Positions 46,470-52,738 of a stretch of 64,000 bases of DNA are shown here, one piece after another. How positions within the stretch are numbered: the stretch's first letter is position 1; every line of letters starts with the position of its first letter. The DNA comes from Mikania micrantha (lineage: Eukaryota > Streptophyta > Magnoliopsida > Asterales > Asteraceae): assembly GCA_009363875.1 (NCBI GenBank), contig CM018697.1, positions 48,687,484 through 48,751,483 of the forward strand, read 5' to 3'. Position numbers and translations under genes: made by a program. Under the pieces are notes generated by a model, which worked only from the letters and a program-made list of their open reading frames with translations, made no database searches and had not been told where the DNA came from.

Positions 46470-47083
46470 ACTTATTCTATTGAGAACCACTAAATATGAA
46501 AGAACCAAAGGAACTAATTTTGAATCACATTTTTAAAGGGTATAAAAGTAATTTTCCTTTAAAGTAGGAGAAGTTACTATTTTACCCTTTTAAATATCCA
46601 CTCTATGTACAAAACTTAAAGCATAATGTACAAGTGTATTATGTGGTTCTCAAGTTCCTAACATAAAAATGGTTCTTATTTGAATACCTCCCTATATATA
46701 TATATATATATATATATCATGATTTATTCAAATGAGAACTAACAAGTTGTAGAGAACTAAAAAACAAATTATAGCCACTTGATTTAGGGGTAAAAAAGTA
46801 ATTTCTCTTGAAAATGGGGGGAGTTGCTAGAAATGGTTCTTTTAGTTCTTAACTAGCATTGGTACTCAATTGAACATCCCTTTATATATATATATTGAAT
46901 TTTTCTAATCTAGGACAACTTTTGGTTCTATGCAGGTGCTGGAAATTGTTCATGATTAAGATATGGAATCATGGTCTTCTAGACTCGCGATCCTTGAATA
47001 ACTGTAATGTGATCCTGGAACAATACCAAAGTCAAAGTCAAATTCAAAGCCAAGAGATTGATCCTGTGAAAAGCGATAAGTAA
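12913..47083 (+). CDS. EMF2: EMF2-like Polycomb group protein (PRC2 subunit, Su(z)12 homologue), 21 coding exons
   Basis: Exons: 12913-12947, 13183-13330, 13626-13681, 13924-14035, 14158-14323, 14410-14469, 15001-15140, 30339-30401, 30514-30614, 30816-30880, 31846-31898, 32000-32053, 32134-32193, 38687-38733, 38820-38941, 41009-41183, 43929-43977, 44281-44364, 44465-44544, 44647-44736, 46936-47083. They sum to 1908 nt (635 aa plus stop), every junction keeps frame and all but one intron are GT-AG. The start MPGI is the family's usual N-terminus. Diagnostic stretches include AAEESLSVYCKPVELYN, a C2H2 zinc finger (C322, C325, H338, H343) and a C-terminal VEFS box. Length and the complete N-terminal half argue for EMF2 rather than the shorter VRN2 or FIS2. 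Known role of the family: a nuclear PRC2 subunit acting with a CLF/SWN methyltransferase, FIE and MSI1 to place H3K27me3 and hold back flowering genes. Exon-intron calls are by eye; no transcript was available. Confidence 0.93.
13682..13923 (+). other. GC-AG intron 3 of the EMF2-like gene
   Basis: Exon 3 ends ...AAAAAAAG and the intron opens GCAAGT, the consensus for the rare GC donor class. The acceptor is TTGTAG. Only this junction gives AG+G for Arg followed by IQIS, matching the conserved KRRIQ stretch of EMF2. The nearby GT at 13686 would shift the frame. Confidence 0.85.
14528..14831 (-). mobile_element. 5'-truncated RTE-type LINE end in intron 6
   Basis: A perfect 19-bp target duplication starting ATGTTTAAGG flanks it (14509-14527 and 14832-14850). 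On the minus strand the element ends in a short TTGTTG tail. Just before that lies the GC-rich 3' segment typical of plant RTE LINEs (here CCACTTCGAGTGGGGTCTGG on the + strand). Only the 3' end is present, as expected from incomplete reverse transcription. Confidence 0.75.
16048..16267. mobile_element. Short hAT-type MITE (220 bp) in the LINE
   Basis: Perfect 13-bp terminal inverted repeats TAGAGGTGGCCAA / TTGGCCACCTCTA and a perfect 8-bp target duplication GATGTCAC (16040-16047, 16268-16275). The interior is made of repeated GAACCGGAACCGG-like motifs. It has no coding capacity. Confidence 0.9.
16345..17730 (+). mobile_element. copia-1: 5' LTR, primer site and integrase remnant
   Basis: The LTR (16345-17195) starts TGTTATGGGTC and ends TACCTAACA. 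Next comes TTGTATCGGAGCT, a diverged copy of the usual tRNA-Met primer site. Instead of gag, integrase sequence follows almost at once (LGTPQQNGLAERMNK, ERARSMRLNAGLPTTFWADA, then KVFGCDANV..KD, CTFIGYGAENMGYRFWD). Gag, protease and the integrase N-terminus are missing and a frameshift lies near 17500. It ends where another copia begins. It is inserted in the LINE. Confidence 0.75.
17735..21455 (+). pseudogene. copia-2: decayed Ty1/copia polyprotein with 3' LTR
   Basis: In order: a gag fragment (about 17735-18000, AYLNRAQEYSDSLANIG), protease traces (DTGSTNHVA in another frame near 18052), and the pre-integrase domain (TWLHRLGQPHHQ). Then come the integrase core (TDSGGEFRNL; ISEQNGFVERRH), a proline-rich linker (19290-19700), reverse transcriptase (WVYKLKRDQTGATRRYKAR; catalytic YVDDIILTGN near 20357) and RNase H to 21314. 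Many stops and frameshifts make it inactive. A purine tract GCGGGGGAGTA (21318-21328) precedes a short LTR that ends about 21455. No 5' LTR is seen. Confidence 0.82.
21626..22215. repeat. Diverged copy of the GTGTTGTAAAAATCGC MITE family
   Basis: It shares with the MITE at 25588-26398 the GGGATTAATTGG / GATTAATCG blocks, the AATTTACATGTAC...CAAAATTACAT segment, AAAAAGCCCATAA and the end CGATTTTTACAAC. The ends are worn and no target duplication was recognised. Confidence 0.55.
23201..25444 (-). CDS. hAT transposase, three exons, about 697 aa
   Basis: Exons on the minus strand are 25444-24330, 24250-24113 and 24041-23201. They join in frame (1115 + 138 + 841 nt = 698 codons with stop) through two short GT-AG introns of 79 and 71 bp. 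The N-terminus has a BED-type zinc finger (WVWDHF at about 40, CSYC at 56-59, then LSYHLKHAC). The middle carries hAT core wording (LTTDTWTSVQNFINMCLTAHW; TVDNASSND; LRCNAHIINLVVKDGL; ETRWNSTFLMLE). The C-terminus has the hAT dimerisation region (FPILSQVARHVLGIPIS, then VASESAFSTGGRVI). No stop or frameshift is visible, so the protein may be functional. It would cut and paste this element and related MITEs. Confidence 0.9.
25588..26398. mobile_element. MITE (811 bp) nested in the hAT transposon
   Basis: Perfect 18-bp terminal inverted repeats CAGTGTTGTAAAAATCGC / GCGATTTTTACAACACTG, with the 8-bp target duplication ACTCAAGC (25580-25587, 26399-26406). Both ends hold arrays of GATTAATCG/CCGATT motifs. 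The interior contains a poorly defined open stretch (25989-26249, +) with no recognised domain. The duplication length suggests hAT mobilisation. Confidence 0.9.
26635..27006 (+). CDS. Hypothetical 123-aa open frame inside the hAT transposon
   Basis: This is a complete frame lying antisense to and upstream of the transposase. The product is charged and rich in Gln and Glu (EQEQVQETVKQVQEPE), with a basic stretch KKKNRRRLKDR at about 81-91. I recognise no family. It could be a captured host fragment, a second element-encoded protein, or chance. No promoter or splice signal supports it directly. Confidence 0.3.
   Translation: MKNTIKIGGPRPSDDLEIKEQPVRPSFKRQNHQIVFLELPASEPSFKQDFTTLEQEQVQETVKQVQEPETTMEDQIMKKKNRRRLKDRPSMEMGFVFSKQDKDSSLVEIIPGLQQLGEEIDRA
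27646..29820 (-). pseudogene. copia-3: Ty1/copia fragment (gag to integrase)
   Basis: Reading down the minus strand: a degenerate gag end with NPWWTSAPPC and TDYNPLEPTDI (about 29820-29450) and the protease site NWYMDSGATSHLSS (about 29415). The pre-integrase domain follows (YQLGHPGSHIFDFL, about 28995). After the Tourist-like MITE comes the integrase core (FTWIFPLKFKSETYSKF; QCDMGGEFDNTNF; CPQTSQQNGKSERM; PPSYWVEALHTAAYL). It stops at the LINE junction near 27646, so reverse transcriptase and both LTRs are missing. The sequence is related to copia-4. Confidence 0.82.
28019..28825. mobile_element. Tourist/Harbinger-like MITE (807 bp) in copia-3
   Basis: The ends GGTGGTGTTCGTTTTT and AAAACAAACACCCCC form imperfect inverted repeats, flanked by TTA on both sides (28016-28018, 28826-28828), the 3-bp site of PIF/Harbinger elements. 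Subterminal CTGCAG/CTGCG motifs recur at both ends. The centre holds a tandem duplication with CGATTGGAGGTGC repeated several times (28300-28520). No transposase. Confidence 0.72.
29821..30338 (+). other. End of EMF2-like intron 7, no element recognised
   Basis: This AT-rich remnant lies between copia-3 and exon 8. It ends in a pyrimidine-rich tract and TGTTGCAG, the acceptor for exon 8 at 30339. Nothing else was recognised. Confidence 0.5.
30881..31845 (+). other. EMF2-like intron 10
   Basis: AT-rich intron with a CA microsatellite (31155-31172). Directly after it comes CTAGTAAGGTGCCCGTGCTG, which resembles the worn end of a dispersed plant repeat. No coding sequence. Confidence 0.5.
31846..32053 (+). 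other. EMF2-like exons 11-12: C2H2 zinc finger
   Basis: Exon 11 encodes SCPFCLVKCASYK and exon 12 encodes GLRFHLTSSHDLFHYEFW. The ligands C322 and C325 come from exon 11, H338 and H343 from exon 12, spaced C-x2-C-x12-H-x4-H. A 101-bp intron splits the finger. This single finger is the hallmark of Su(z)12-type proteins, and all four ligands are present. Confidence 0.92.
33123..35000 (-). CDS. copia-4 reverse transcriptase-RNase H part
   Basis: This continues the polyprotein after the frame break (GYRCFDPTTGKVHISRHVTF) through a Pro/Thr-rich linker. Reverse transcriptase follows (DPNWSHAMQTEYTALQDNETW; LDVKNAFLHGEL; SLYGLKQAPRAWYTRF; catalytic LLYVDDIVLTAS) and then RNase H (YSDADWGGCPDSRRSTSGYC; SSAEAEYRGVANAVAE). 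It stops at a TGA (33123-33125) just before the usual C-terminal stretch, whose coding sequence can still be seen downstream. All catalytic aspartates visible in the reverse transcriptase box are present. Confidence 0.88.
   Translation of the reverse strand: MFRGYRCFDPTTGKVHISRHVTFDEHVFPFTLPHHPTSYNFLDDNIPPGFTFHRPIPQPTLNLVTAPYKFTYSRRPRPVPPSTPQTISTPTPSVTIPASISIPAQAPHLPTQTLLPTDQHHNQHPMTTRSKSRSNSSAIHHTISISPIPTSYAKALTDPNWSHAMQTEYTALQDNETWELVPRPHDRPVIRCMWLFRHKFKSDGSLERYKARLVVNGNSQTVGVDCDETFSPVVKPATIRTVLSLAVSRAWPIHQLDVKNAFLHGELHETVFMHQPPGFYDKRFPQHVCRLKKSLYGLKQAPRAWYTRFATFITSNGFRSSTCDQSLFVYQHDPSNIVYLLLYVDDIVLTASNNSLLNSIIRTLSREFAMTDLGRLHHFLGIKVTQQQNGIFLSQTQYAKDIIARASMSSCKPCSTPVDISSKLSATDGALFSDPTLYRSLAGALQYLTFTRPDLSYAVQQVCLFMHEPQDPHFAFMKRIIRYLQGTTEYGIRIMKSDSHDLTAYSDADWGGCPDSRRSTSGYCVFLGDNLISWSAKRQPTVSRSSAEAEYRGVANAVAETAWLRNLLLELNTPLQRASVVFCDNVSAVYLSNNPVQHQRTKHIEIDIHFVREKVRLGHIKVLHV
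34930..37260 (-). CDS. copia-4 gag-protease-integrase part
   Basis: This is a 776-aa frame. It has a UBN2-type gag domain at residues 1-200 (SAWVKLFRLHAVAYKV; SVDDYCQQLSDLANQL) and an Arg/Gly-rich stretch (RRGNRGRGGASNRRGRGRGR) at about 245-265. The protease site is MDTGAESHVTKD at about 360. The pre-integrase domain (WHDRLGHPGAQVLDIL) and integrase core follow (FDIIHCDLWTSP; CDLGGEFDNLAF; QTSSQNGRAERM). The true frame is lost near 35000, after FLGYPSDF, where a small indel moves it into the overlapping downstream frame. Residues after that point are artefact. Confidence 0.88.
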   Translation of the reverse strand: MTKSDPSASSTKPDPLHPAYSVSNIQSKIRTLDGHKVTYSAWVKLFRLHAVAYKVSNHIDEADPPADSSPEYDQWKELDALVLQWIYSTVSDDLLKRLMDTTVARAAWTKLEKIFLSNKRARAAALETKFCNLSLTACSSVDDYCQQLSDLANQLADVDQPVSESRLVLQLVRGLPIEYSTTAALINQQGVDWDQAIAMLNDEVIRLEAQKGSPNTVLAATAAPSSAGSSSNTNQQSEVSYSYSNRRGNRGRGGASNRRGRGRGRSQQQPSWSTYPGQPTSYPNWAWWTPPPCPYPIQQPWSGNKHHDPPSASQAPFTGFTPAAGYPPAQFAQPGFTQPMYNPLCPTDLSAAMANLQVNSSDMTWNSDVMDTGAESHVTKDQGKIIIPDSTPVSRHILVGNGMSLPINGSGTGFHSLPNRTYVLPHILYSPQIIKNLISVRRFTRDNQVSVEFDPFGFSLKDLKTKKTLSRHNSTGTLYTFTPPQLPPQATFIASHHLPWHDRLGHPGAQVLDILNRNLHFQCNKSQNLCNSCQLSNSKRLPFHSSNTFTFAPFDIIHCDLWTSPITSKTGYKYYMVLIDNFSHFVWVYPLKYKSETFPTFARFHQLIFTQFNRKIKTFQCDLGGEFDNLAFKNFANQNGLIFRFSCPQTSSQNGRAERMIRRLNDIIRALLIHANLPPSFWVEALHTATYLHNILPTKRLDFYTPTFALYLRHPAYEHLRVFGCACYPNTSATQPHKLHHRSIRCIFLGYPSDFSWLPLLRPYHRKGTHLPSCDF
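37985..38175. repeat. Short dispersed repeat, family copy 1
   Basis: It holds CATTCTATTAAGAACCA, GGGGTATAAAAGTAA and AAGTAGAGGAAGTTACTATT. The same blocks recur at 46485-46700 and, more worn, at 46715-46885. The shared layout (a GAGAACC block near one end, TATAAAAGTAATTT in the middle) points to a small non-autonomous element family. The ends are not resolved. Confidence 0.5.
38942..41008 (+). other. EMF2-like intron 15 with decayed repeats
   Basis: The intron contains a worn GCGCTCAGGC-type repeat (about 39105-39430) and a nested pair of hAT-like MITEs (about 40065-40740). The rest is AT-rich with nothing recognised. Confidence 0.5.
40065..40740. repeat. Nested hAT-like MITE remnants
   Basis: The outer copy starts ACGGGTGTAAATGAGCC and ends GGCTTGTTTACACTC. 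Inside it, an inner copy starts GCCTGGCAAAATGGGCGGGT and ends GGGTAAAAATTGCCACCTC, flanked by near-identical GCTTGTGC / GCTTGTGT. Termini and the roughly 8-bp duplications suggest hAT-mobilised elements. Both copies are degraded. Confidence 0.5.
42345..42560 (+). repeat. ACCTGTGTGGGAG repeats in the leader of the gag-only element
   Basis: The 13-base unit ACCTGTGTGGGAG and close variants recur about nine times between the primer site and the gag start, with spacings of roughly 20-45 bases (AGTAATC and AGAAGA spacers). Retroelement leaders carry RNA packaging and dimerisation signals; a link to this array is inference. Confidence 0.7.
42597..43514 (+). CDS. Gag protein of the gag-only retrotransposon, 305 aa
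   Basis: This is an uninterrupted frame. The N-terminus (residues about 18-50, KLTSTNYTTWAILVESILQA) and the helical body to about 200 are UBN2/DUF4219-type copia gag. A basic Gly/Arg tract (GRGRGRGRGRGRF) lies at about 238-252. One CCHC zinc knuckle, CYNCQEYGHYAYEC, lies at about 268-281. Such proteins form the virus-like particle and bind the element RNA. The frame stops at TGA shortly before the 3' LTR, so no pol follows and none seems to have been lost recently. Intactness despite the absence of enzymes suggests the gag is maintained. Confidence 0.9.
   Translation: MAEGAMVQVKEQSSLSLQCPKLTSTNYTTWAILVESILQANGLHEAIDPITGVTVDQKKKFTARAFILQSLPEDILLQVAKHTEARYVWESIRVRFLGADRVQKARLQTLRTELEKLHMGESETIDEFSGKILAVVAKFKELGSSIEDEVVVVRKLLSAVPTKFIPIVAAIEQFADLDDMLFEEAVGRLKAYEERVEVTSVHDQEKLLLAKTDEQEKKEETCCESCGRGCSSQSNNGRGRGRGRGRGRFRPNEDRGERGANRDKSYIRCYNCQEYGHYAYECPKSKPKEEEANFVQDDKFGPALL
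44024..44218 (+). mobile_element. tRNA-derived SINE in intron 17
   Basis: A 10-bp target duplication TGGTCTTGTC flanks it (44014-44023, 44219-44228). The head has an A-box-like GAGCAACTTGTAAAATTG and a B box GGTTCAAGCCG spaced as in pol III promoters. The body ends in AGTACACCCTTTT, the usual tail of this plant SINE class. It is the short spacer between VEFS-box exons 17 and 18. Confidence 0.85.
44988..45203. mobile_element. Foldback MITE in intron 20
   Basis: The ends are long inverted repeats: GGGATGGGAAGTAGAAATAA... at the left and its complement ending ATATTTCCATCCC at the right. They share the block AACCCACTAAATATGCAATAA over about 40 bases. No coding capacity; target duplication unclear. 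Confidence 0.65.
45216..46430. repeat. AT-rich repeat region with CAGCTCGTTACATCAGTG units
   Basis: The region starts with ACATAACCCACTC and ends near GAGTGGGTTACC, a weak inverted pair related to the MITE before it. Inside, about seven copies of CAGCTCGTTACATCAGTG, usually followed by TAATTACGAACACTTTGAAA, occur at 45720-45880 and 46035-46150. No gene was seen. A TA microsatellite follows (46421-46467). Confidence 0.55.
46485..46885. repeat. Short dispersed repeat, family copies 2 and 3
   Basis: Copy 2 (46485-46700) has CTATTGAGAACCACTAAATA, GGGTATAAAAGTAATTTTCC and AGTAGGAGAAGTTACTATT. Copy 3 (46715-46885) has AAATGAGAACTAACAAGTTG, GGGGTAAAAAAGTAATTTC and GGAGTTGCTA. Both match the repeat at 37985-38175. 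Each lies between TA microsatellites upstream of exon 21. Confidence 0.5.
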
Positions 47084-47390
47084 ATCCATTTTCCATGGTT
47101 GGGTTTAGTGATCATAAAACATTCTTTTTCCTATAATGGTGGTTAACATATGTAGTCAGTAGTAATTTAACCAAACATAAGATCTGCTGTTCACCCCATG
47201 TGGAGGAGATATGTACTTTATTTGTTCCATCTTTAAAGTTGTGGGATCATAGTTTTGCATCGAGTATATCAGTTTAATATAAAAAGTTGAATCAAGTTTT
47301 TGGTAAAAGCTCATTAAAATCACGTATATAATTTTTATAAATGTTTTAATAGGTTGATTGAAATATGCTTAAGTAGGGTTAATGCTTTAA

Positions 47391-47560
47391 TTTTTTTTTT
47401 TTGATGACTGTGGAACCCACTTGAGTGGTAAACCCCCCCAAAACCCGACTAACCGGGGGGAACGGGTAAACCGCAGGCGCAAGCACCCGGGTCGGTGGCC
47501 TTGTGGAGAAAATGTCACCCCATGACCGGAACCCATGATCTTAATTTGGTAACCATATTT
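47391..47560 (-). repeat. SINE-like element with poly(A) end
   Basis: On the minus strand it reads through ATGGGTTCCGGTCATGGG (B-box-like) to a GC-rich body and ends in a run of A (the T run at 47391-47402). GC content differs sharply from the surroundings. It lies just beyond the EMF2-like stop codon. Confidence 0.5.
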
Positions 47561-47563
47561 TTT

Positions 47564-47715
47564 AGAGAATGAGCCTTAGAGCAACTTGTAAGGTTACTCT
47601 TTTATATATGTGTATGGTAAGACTGCTTACATCAAATTGCGAATCAATCGAGCCTCTCGGTCCCTCCATGAAGTGGGTGTTGCGTCAAGTATTGGATATA
47701 ACCTTTTGTATTTTT
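47564..47715 (+). repeat. Diverged copy of the tRNA-derived SINE
   Basis: It shares GAGCCTTAGAGCAACTTGTA, GGTAAGACTGCTTACATCAA and the body TCGGTCCCTCC...AAGTG with the SINE at 44024-44218, but lacks the B-box part. Confidence 0.55.
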
Positions 47716-49127
47716 ATAATTTCATGTCTAAATTTACACAATAAACACGTTCTGTATCTAACCGGCCAACAACTGTTTGATGATGGATATAGTTTTGAAA
47801 GTTCATTATAAGAATTTTAATTTATGTTTTTATTCATATTATATTTGTTGGGAATCATAGTGGTATTCGGTTTAACTTTTAGTTAAAAACAAGTTTTACC
47901 AATTAATGTATTAAATCCACATTTAATTTTTACGCAGCAGAATTAGAGTTTCAAACTTTTAATACTATTAAAATTCTCAATCAGGATCATGGTTGCAAAC
48001 ATACAAACACAGATTTAAAAGTAATCTAATCTACCGATGAGAATAGGTTATACCCTTCGTTAATGATTAACCGTTTGAGACACTGAGGTTCAACGAACGA
48101 ATGCTAGAACATGAGCACGAACGAACTCCTGGTTCACAATGGAAGTCGGTGGTGGTTTGCGGCAACTAATCGGAAAGCATCAATTAGATTTCTTTTTGAT
48201 TCTTGGAATTTCGACAAAATAAGAAAAAAAAGGATAATATTCCATTTTGTTTTTCCTTTTGTTTCACGACAGAAAAAAAACAAACTTTCTTTTGTGTTGT
48301 TTTTACGGCAGCTCCAAGAAAACAAACACACTATATTTTTTTTCTTCTTGACGGCAGCAAGAAAATTTGGGCCGCCTCATTTGAAGATTAATCCCTGTTA
48401 ATCTTATAATACCAACTTTTGGGCCATAAAGCCTAATCTTATTAGTTTAGGTCCAATACGTAACACCAAGTCCAACACCATTAGTTTAATTAAATAAATA
48501 ATTAAACTTATATAATTTATAACATTTATAAATTATAATTTCAGCCGTGATTGCTAGTTAATCATATTAATTGGATTTAATATTCGTTTCCCAAGGTGTA
48601 ACTCTTATGGGTCACATCTCAGTTAGTTGCGTTAACTTATCGGATCCATACATATAAATCCAACAATCTCCAAGTTGGACGAAATTCGATAAAAAATCAA
48701 CGCATACAGTCAGCGGTGCTCTAGTTGCACATAACTGCTCGTAACAAGGTATGACACTTTAAAGTCATTAACCAAATTATCATGCTACATTGCTACCATA
48801 GCAAGATACTAGACTTATGGTAATTGTTGTCATTTATACTTTCTGTAAAAGACATCAATTGAAGCAATGAGACATGGATCTAATTCGTTCTCATATGACG
48901 TTCATTTATTATTGTTCTCGATTTAGATTCAGAGTGGTCCAATCAAACACACAGTCAGTTTGGGAAAGCCCTGACGCTTCACCAGTTTGAATCAACGAGG
49001 GTGCCATAATGTGTAACCGTTACATGAAATATGTAAGAGTACATAATCCCAATCTTGATTATATACAACTCCCACTGAACCTCAAAACCATTCCCAATCT
49101 AAGCCTTTATGAATGGCAGTCACGCGA

Positions 49128-50954
49128 TGTGACACCCGACAATTTCAGGTAAATTGCGACTCTTACATTCTTTACATTTCACATTCATACTTGTTGCATT
49201 TCATTTAATCATGTTTAATTGGATGAGTTGAACACACACAATTGCGAAACGATAGTTCGAGGAATTATCGAATCGTACATTGCACATTGGTTTTGAAAAC
49301 CAAGTGTGGCAAACATAAACACAATTGGATTGTGCAAATACATGTTGATTATGGTTAATCAAGCATGCGAACAGTTCGTAGCAACGAACACGAACTATTG
49401 AAGATAATTCGAGGAGTTTTCAAAACACACACACGAGTCTCACGAACGTTGGTGATCAAACCTATGTGCTATGATATGATTATGTGCTAAACATGCGTTA
49501 GATGTTTAGGATAAACGTTAGGAATCGAGTACGAGCGAAATCGAATCATCGAAATCGAAAAACAAGGAAATGGACCCGTCGCCGTACGCGACAACCCCAT
49601 CGCGAAAGGGCTCGCGATACGCGAAGCAAACCGGGAGTCGAGACTCCCGAATCCCATCGCGATATGCGAAGATAAATTTTGATCGGTCTTCGCGGTACGC
49701 GAAGGACATGCATATCAAATTTCTTTTAAAAACCAACCCCCTTCATTCTCAATCGGTTTCTCTCCGACTTCTTCGAACTCTCTCATCCATTCTCGACTAA
49801 AAGCTTCTGAAATCATCACCCAAATCCTCTGGATCAACATAGAAGCTATCTATATGCATTCCTTGGTGATTTGAAGTCATTGGAGCCTTAGAAGCTTGGA
49901 GGAGAAGACAAGGAGCTTGGAACGACCAACAAACTAGTAGTGTATCACCATCAGGAGCTGTTCGAGCTTGAATCTGTAGCTCTAAGGTAGTTTTAAACGT
50001 TTTCCTAGTGTTAGATCGTACATGCAATGGGTAAAAACCCACATGCAACTCCATATGGTTATTGTGCTCAAATTTGTTGGTGATTTGATGTGTATTTGAT
50101 TTAGATTTACTGATTTTATAGTTTAGAAATGTTAGAATTGAGTTTTGGTTAAGTTAGGATTGATTTGGTGATGATTTGGGCAAACTTGCCATAAAAGGAA
50201 ACTTTTATGTGCAAGTTTTGGATTGGTAATGATCTAGACATGTTAGACATGTCTAGATGTTGTTAAATACATATTGGAGTGTTTAGAAACACATTTGGAT
50301 GTTTGATTTTGTCAAAAAATTGGTTTTGTATATACTTGCTATTTATAGAAACTTTTAAAAATCAAAAGAGGGCTTTTGATGTTTTAAAACGTTTTGATGA
50401 ACTTTGAGCATTGGAATATGCTTAGAAATGATTTCTAACACATTTGGAAACCTTATTTGTGAAAACGAGTTTTAAAACAGACACTTTCCTAAATTGGAAA
50501 CTTTCTAAAAATGGTAACTTGTGCGATTAGAGTCATAGGATGCACTATGGTGTCTTATGTGCATCAAGGCACATAAACACAACAATCGTGTCACCAACGA
50601 TTCGTCGAATCCCACTAGTTAACACACACACACACACTCGGTTGAGCACACCGACACTTGGAGTTGTATGGGATACAACGTACCACAAAACACATACTCA
50701 CACCTATATGGTTATAGCACATACTAGCAGGTGCTAGCTCTCGCAGACGCGAACACACTCACAACCGGAACTACTCTATCAGGTGAGTTCATGACCCCTT
50801 TCGAAACTCTGATTTTACAAACTGATTTATCCAAGTAATTGGACGTACGTACACAACCAGACATGTAGGTCTCGCAAGTTGTGCGACCGGAGACTGCGAT
50901 CCTGCAAGATCAGCCATCCGTCACGCCCCCGTCCGGGACGGGAGGGGTGCCACA
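49128..50954 (+). mobile_element. Solo LTR (1827 bp) in the copia-5 3' region, TSD CGCGA
   Basis: It starts TGTGACACCCGACA and ends GGGGTGCCACA, with the 5-bp duplication CGCGA on both sides (49123-49127, 50955-50959). There is no primer site, polypurine tract or coding domain. The stretch 49560-49700 repeats CGCGATACGCGAAG-like units. The last part (50800-50947) is nearly identical to 53760-53931, so another copy of the same LTR family lies nearby. Orientation is arbitrary. Confidence 0.88.
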
Positions 50955-51352
50955 CGCGACAACGATTGTCAATGATCAAAGAATGTCCCTTAGTAAACGA
51001 AAGTTCTAGTATATATCCAAGGTCAGAGAACACAATATGAGTTTACCAATTTTAAAAACATCTCATGACTAAAATCTTTGGAGATGATTTGAAGCGAGCT
51101 ACATCCAACATCATTCATAATGTTGTCTGTGAATTTGTCAGTCAACTACTTGAGACCAAATCTAGAATAGTCTTAATTCATAGTCAGTCCCACAAGTATG
51201 ATTGACTACGGATCATTAAGAATGCAATATTCATGGATTAAACGTATTAAAATTGGACACAGTTATAAAAATTCAGAATTGCATTTAAACCAGTAAATCA
51301 AAGTGAATTCAAAAGTATAACTGTTTATATGTTCATACACACAAATACTAAA

Positions 51353-52738
51353 TCAAAACATATCGCTAGCAAATCTAAGCCCGATTGCATTCTTGTGCTG
51401 ATCATACTTGTCCTGAGTCATGAGCTTAGTGAACGGGTCCGCTAGGTTTTGATCTGTGTCTACTTTGCGTATTATGATGTCTCCACATTCGACTATTTCC
51501 CGTTTGTAGTGAAACATTCTTAAAATGTGCCTGGATTTGTGATGAGACCTTGGCTCTTTGGCTTGAGCTATTGCACCTGTGTTATCACAAAATATTTCGA
51601 TAGGTTTCCGAATACTTGGAACCACATCGAGGTCAGTTATGAACTTCTTTATCCAAACAGCTTCCTTTGCAGCATCCGATGCAGCAATATATTCAGATTC
51701 GGTGGTTGAATCCGCTACTACACTCTGTTTGGAACTTTTCAAGGAGACAGCTCCTCCATTGAGAGGGAATACGAAACCTGATTGTGAGCGAGAATCATCT
51801 CGGTCAGTCTGGAAGCTAGCATTAGTGTAACATCTAACAATGAGCTCTTCTTCCACTCCTCCAAATACTAAGAACATTTCTTTAGTTCTTCTAAAGTACT
51901 TCAGAATGTTCTTGACTACAGTCCAATGAGGAATGCCAGGATTTTGCTGACAGCGACTGGTCATGCTCAAAGCATACGAGATGTCAGGTCTAGTGCATAA
52001 CATAACATAGCATACATAATAGAACCAATCGCTGAAGCATATGGAATTGCTTGCGTTCGCTTAATTTCAATGTCCGTTGAAGGAGATTGCGATTTGTTCA
52101 ACATGGTTCCTTTAGTCATGGGAATAGTCCCTTTCTTGGACTTCTCCATGTTGAAGCATGTCATCATTTTGTCTATGTATGTACTTTGACTCAGCCCTAG
52201 AAGCCACTTAGATCTATCTTTGTGGATTTTTATTCCTAGAATGCATGTTGCTTCTCCAAGATCTTTCATTTCAAATCAAGTTCCCAACTAGTGCTTGACT
52301 TCTTTAAGCATAGGAATGTTGTTTCCAATAATCAATTTATCATCCACATACAAGATGAGGAATGATATATTGCTCCCACTAGCCTTTTCGTAAACACAAG
52401 GTTCATCTTCATTTTTGATGAAACCAAACTCTTTGATCTTTTGATCAAAACGAGGATTCCAGCAGCGAGATGCCTGTTTGAGTCCATAAATGGACTTATT
52501 TAGTTTGCATACCTTACTTGGATATATTGGATCAACAAAACCATCAGGCTGAACCATATAGACACCTTCAAAAAGGTGTACATTAAGAAAAACGGTTTTA
52601 ACATCCCTTTGCCATATTTCATAGTCATAATATGCAGTCATGGCAAGTAATATCCTGATCGATTTGATCATAGCAAAGGGTGAAAAAGTTTCATCATAGT
52701 CAACACCTTGAGTTTGAGTGAAACCCTTTGCAACCAGC
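51353..52738 (-). pseudogene. copia-5 reverse transcriptase and RNase H remnant
   Basis: Reading down the minus strand: QLVAKGFTQTQGVDYDETFSP, then the region of SIYGLKQASRCWNPRFDQ and the catalytic stretch LILYVDDKLIIGN. Then come GLSQSTYIDKMM and MCTRPDISYALSM-like wording, and RNase H (CYTNASFQTDRDDSRSQSGF; TTESEYIAASDAAKEAVWI; IFCDNTGAIAQAKEPRSHHK; ADPFTK). Frameshifts near 52280 and 52000 break it. The sequence begins exactly where the LTR at 52739 was inserted. Confidence 0.83.

Larger units (their letters stand above)
43929..47083 (+). other. EMF2-like exons 17-21: VEFS box
   Basis: These five exons encode NRALLQKRQFFHSHRAQ and an acidic stretch with DSEDEVDDDVADLEDRR. KDEKQMMHLWNSFVRKQR, ADGHIPWACEAF and CWKLFMIKIWNHGLLDSR follow. 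This is the VEFS box, the part of Su(z)12 proteins that contacts the E(z)-type methyltransferase. The tail after the box (YQSQSQIQSQEIDPVKSDK) is Gln/Ser-rich and ends at TAA 47081-47083. Confidence 0.92.
47846..52738 (-). mobile_element. copia-5: 3' half of a Ty1/copia element, interrupted twice
   Basis: The 3' LTR (minus strand) runs from 48665 down to 47846, starting TGTTGGATTTATATG after the tract GTCCAACTTGGAGAT and ending TTCCCAACA. Upstream are about 0.9 kb of non-coding sequence, split by a solo LTR (49128-50954), and then RNase H and reverse transcriptase. At 52739 the element is broken by another LTR. Its 5' half must lie beyond the right edge. Confidence 0.8.
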
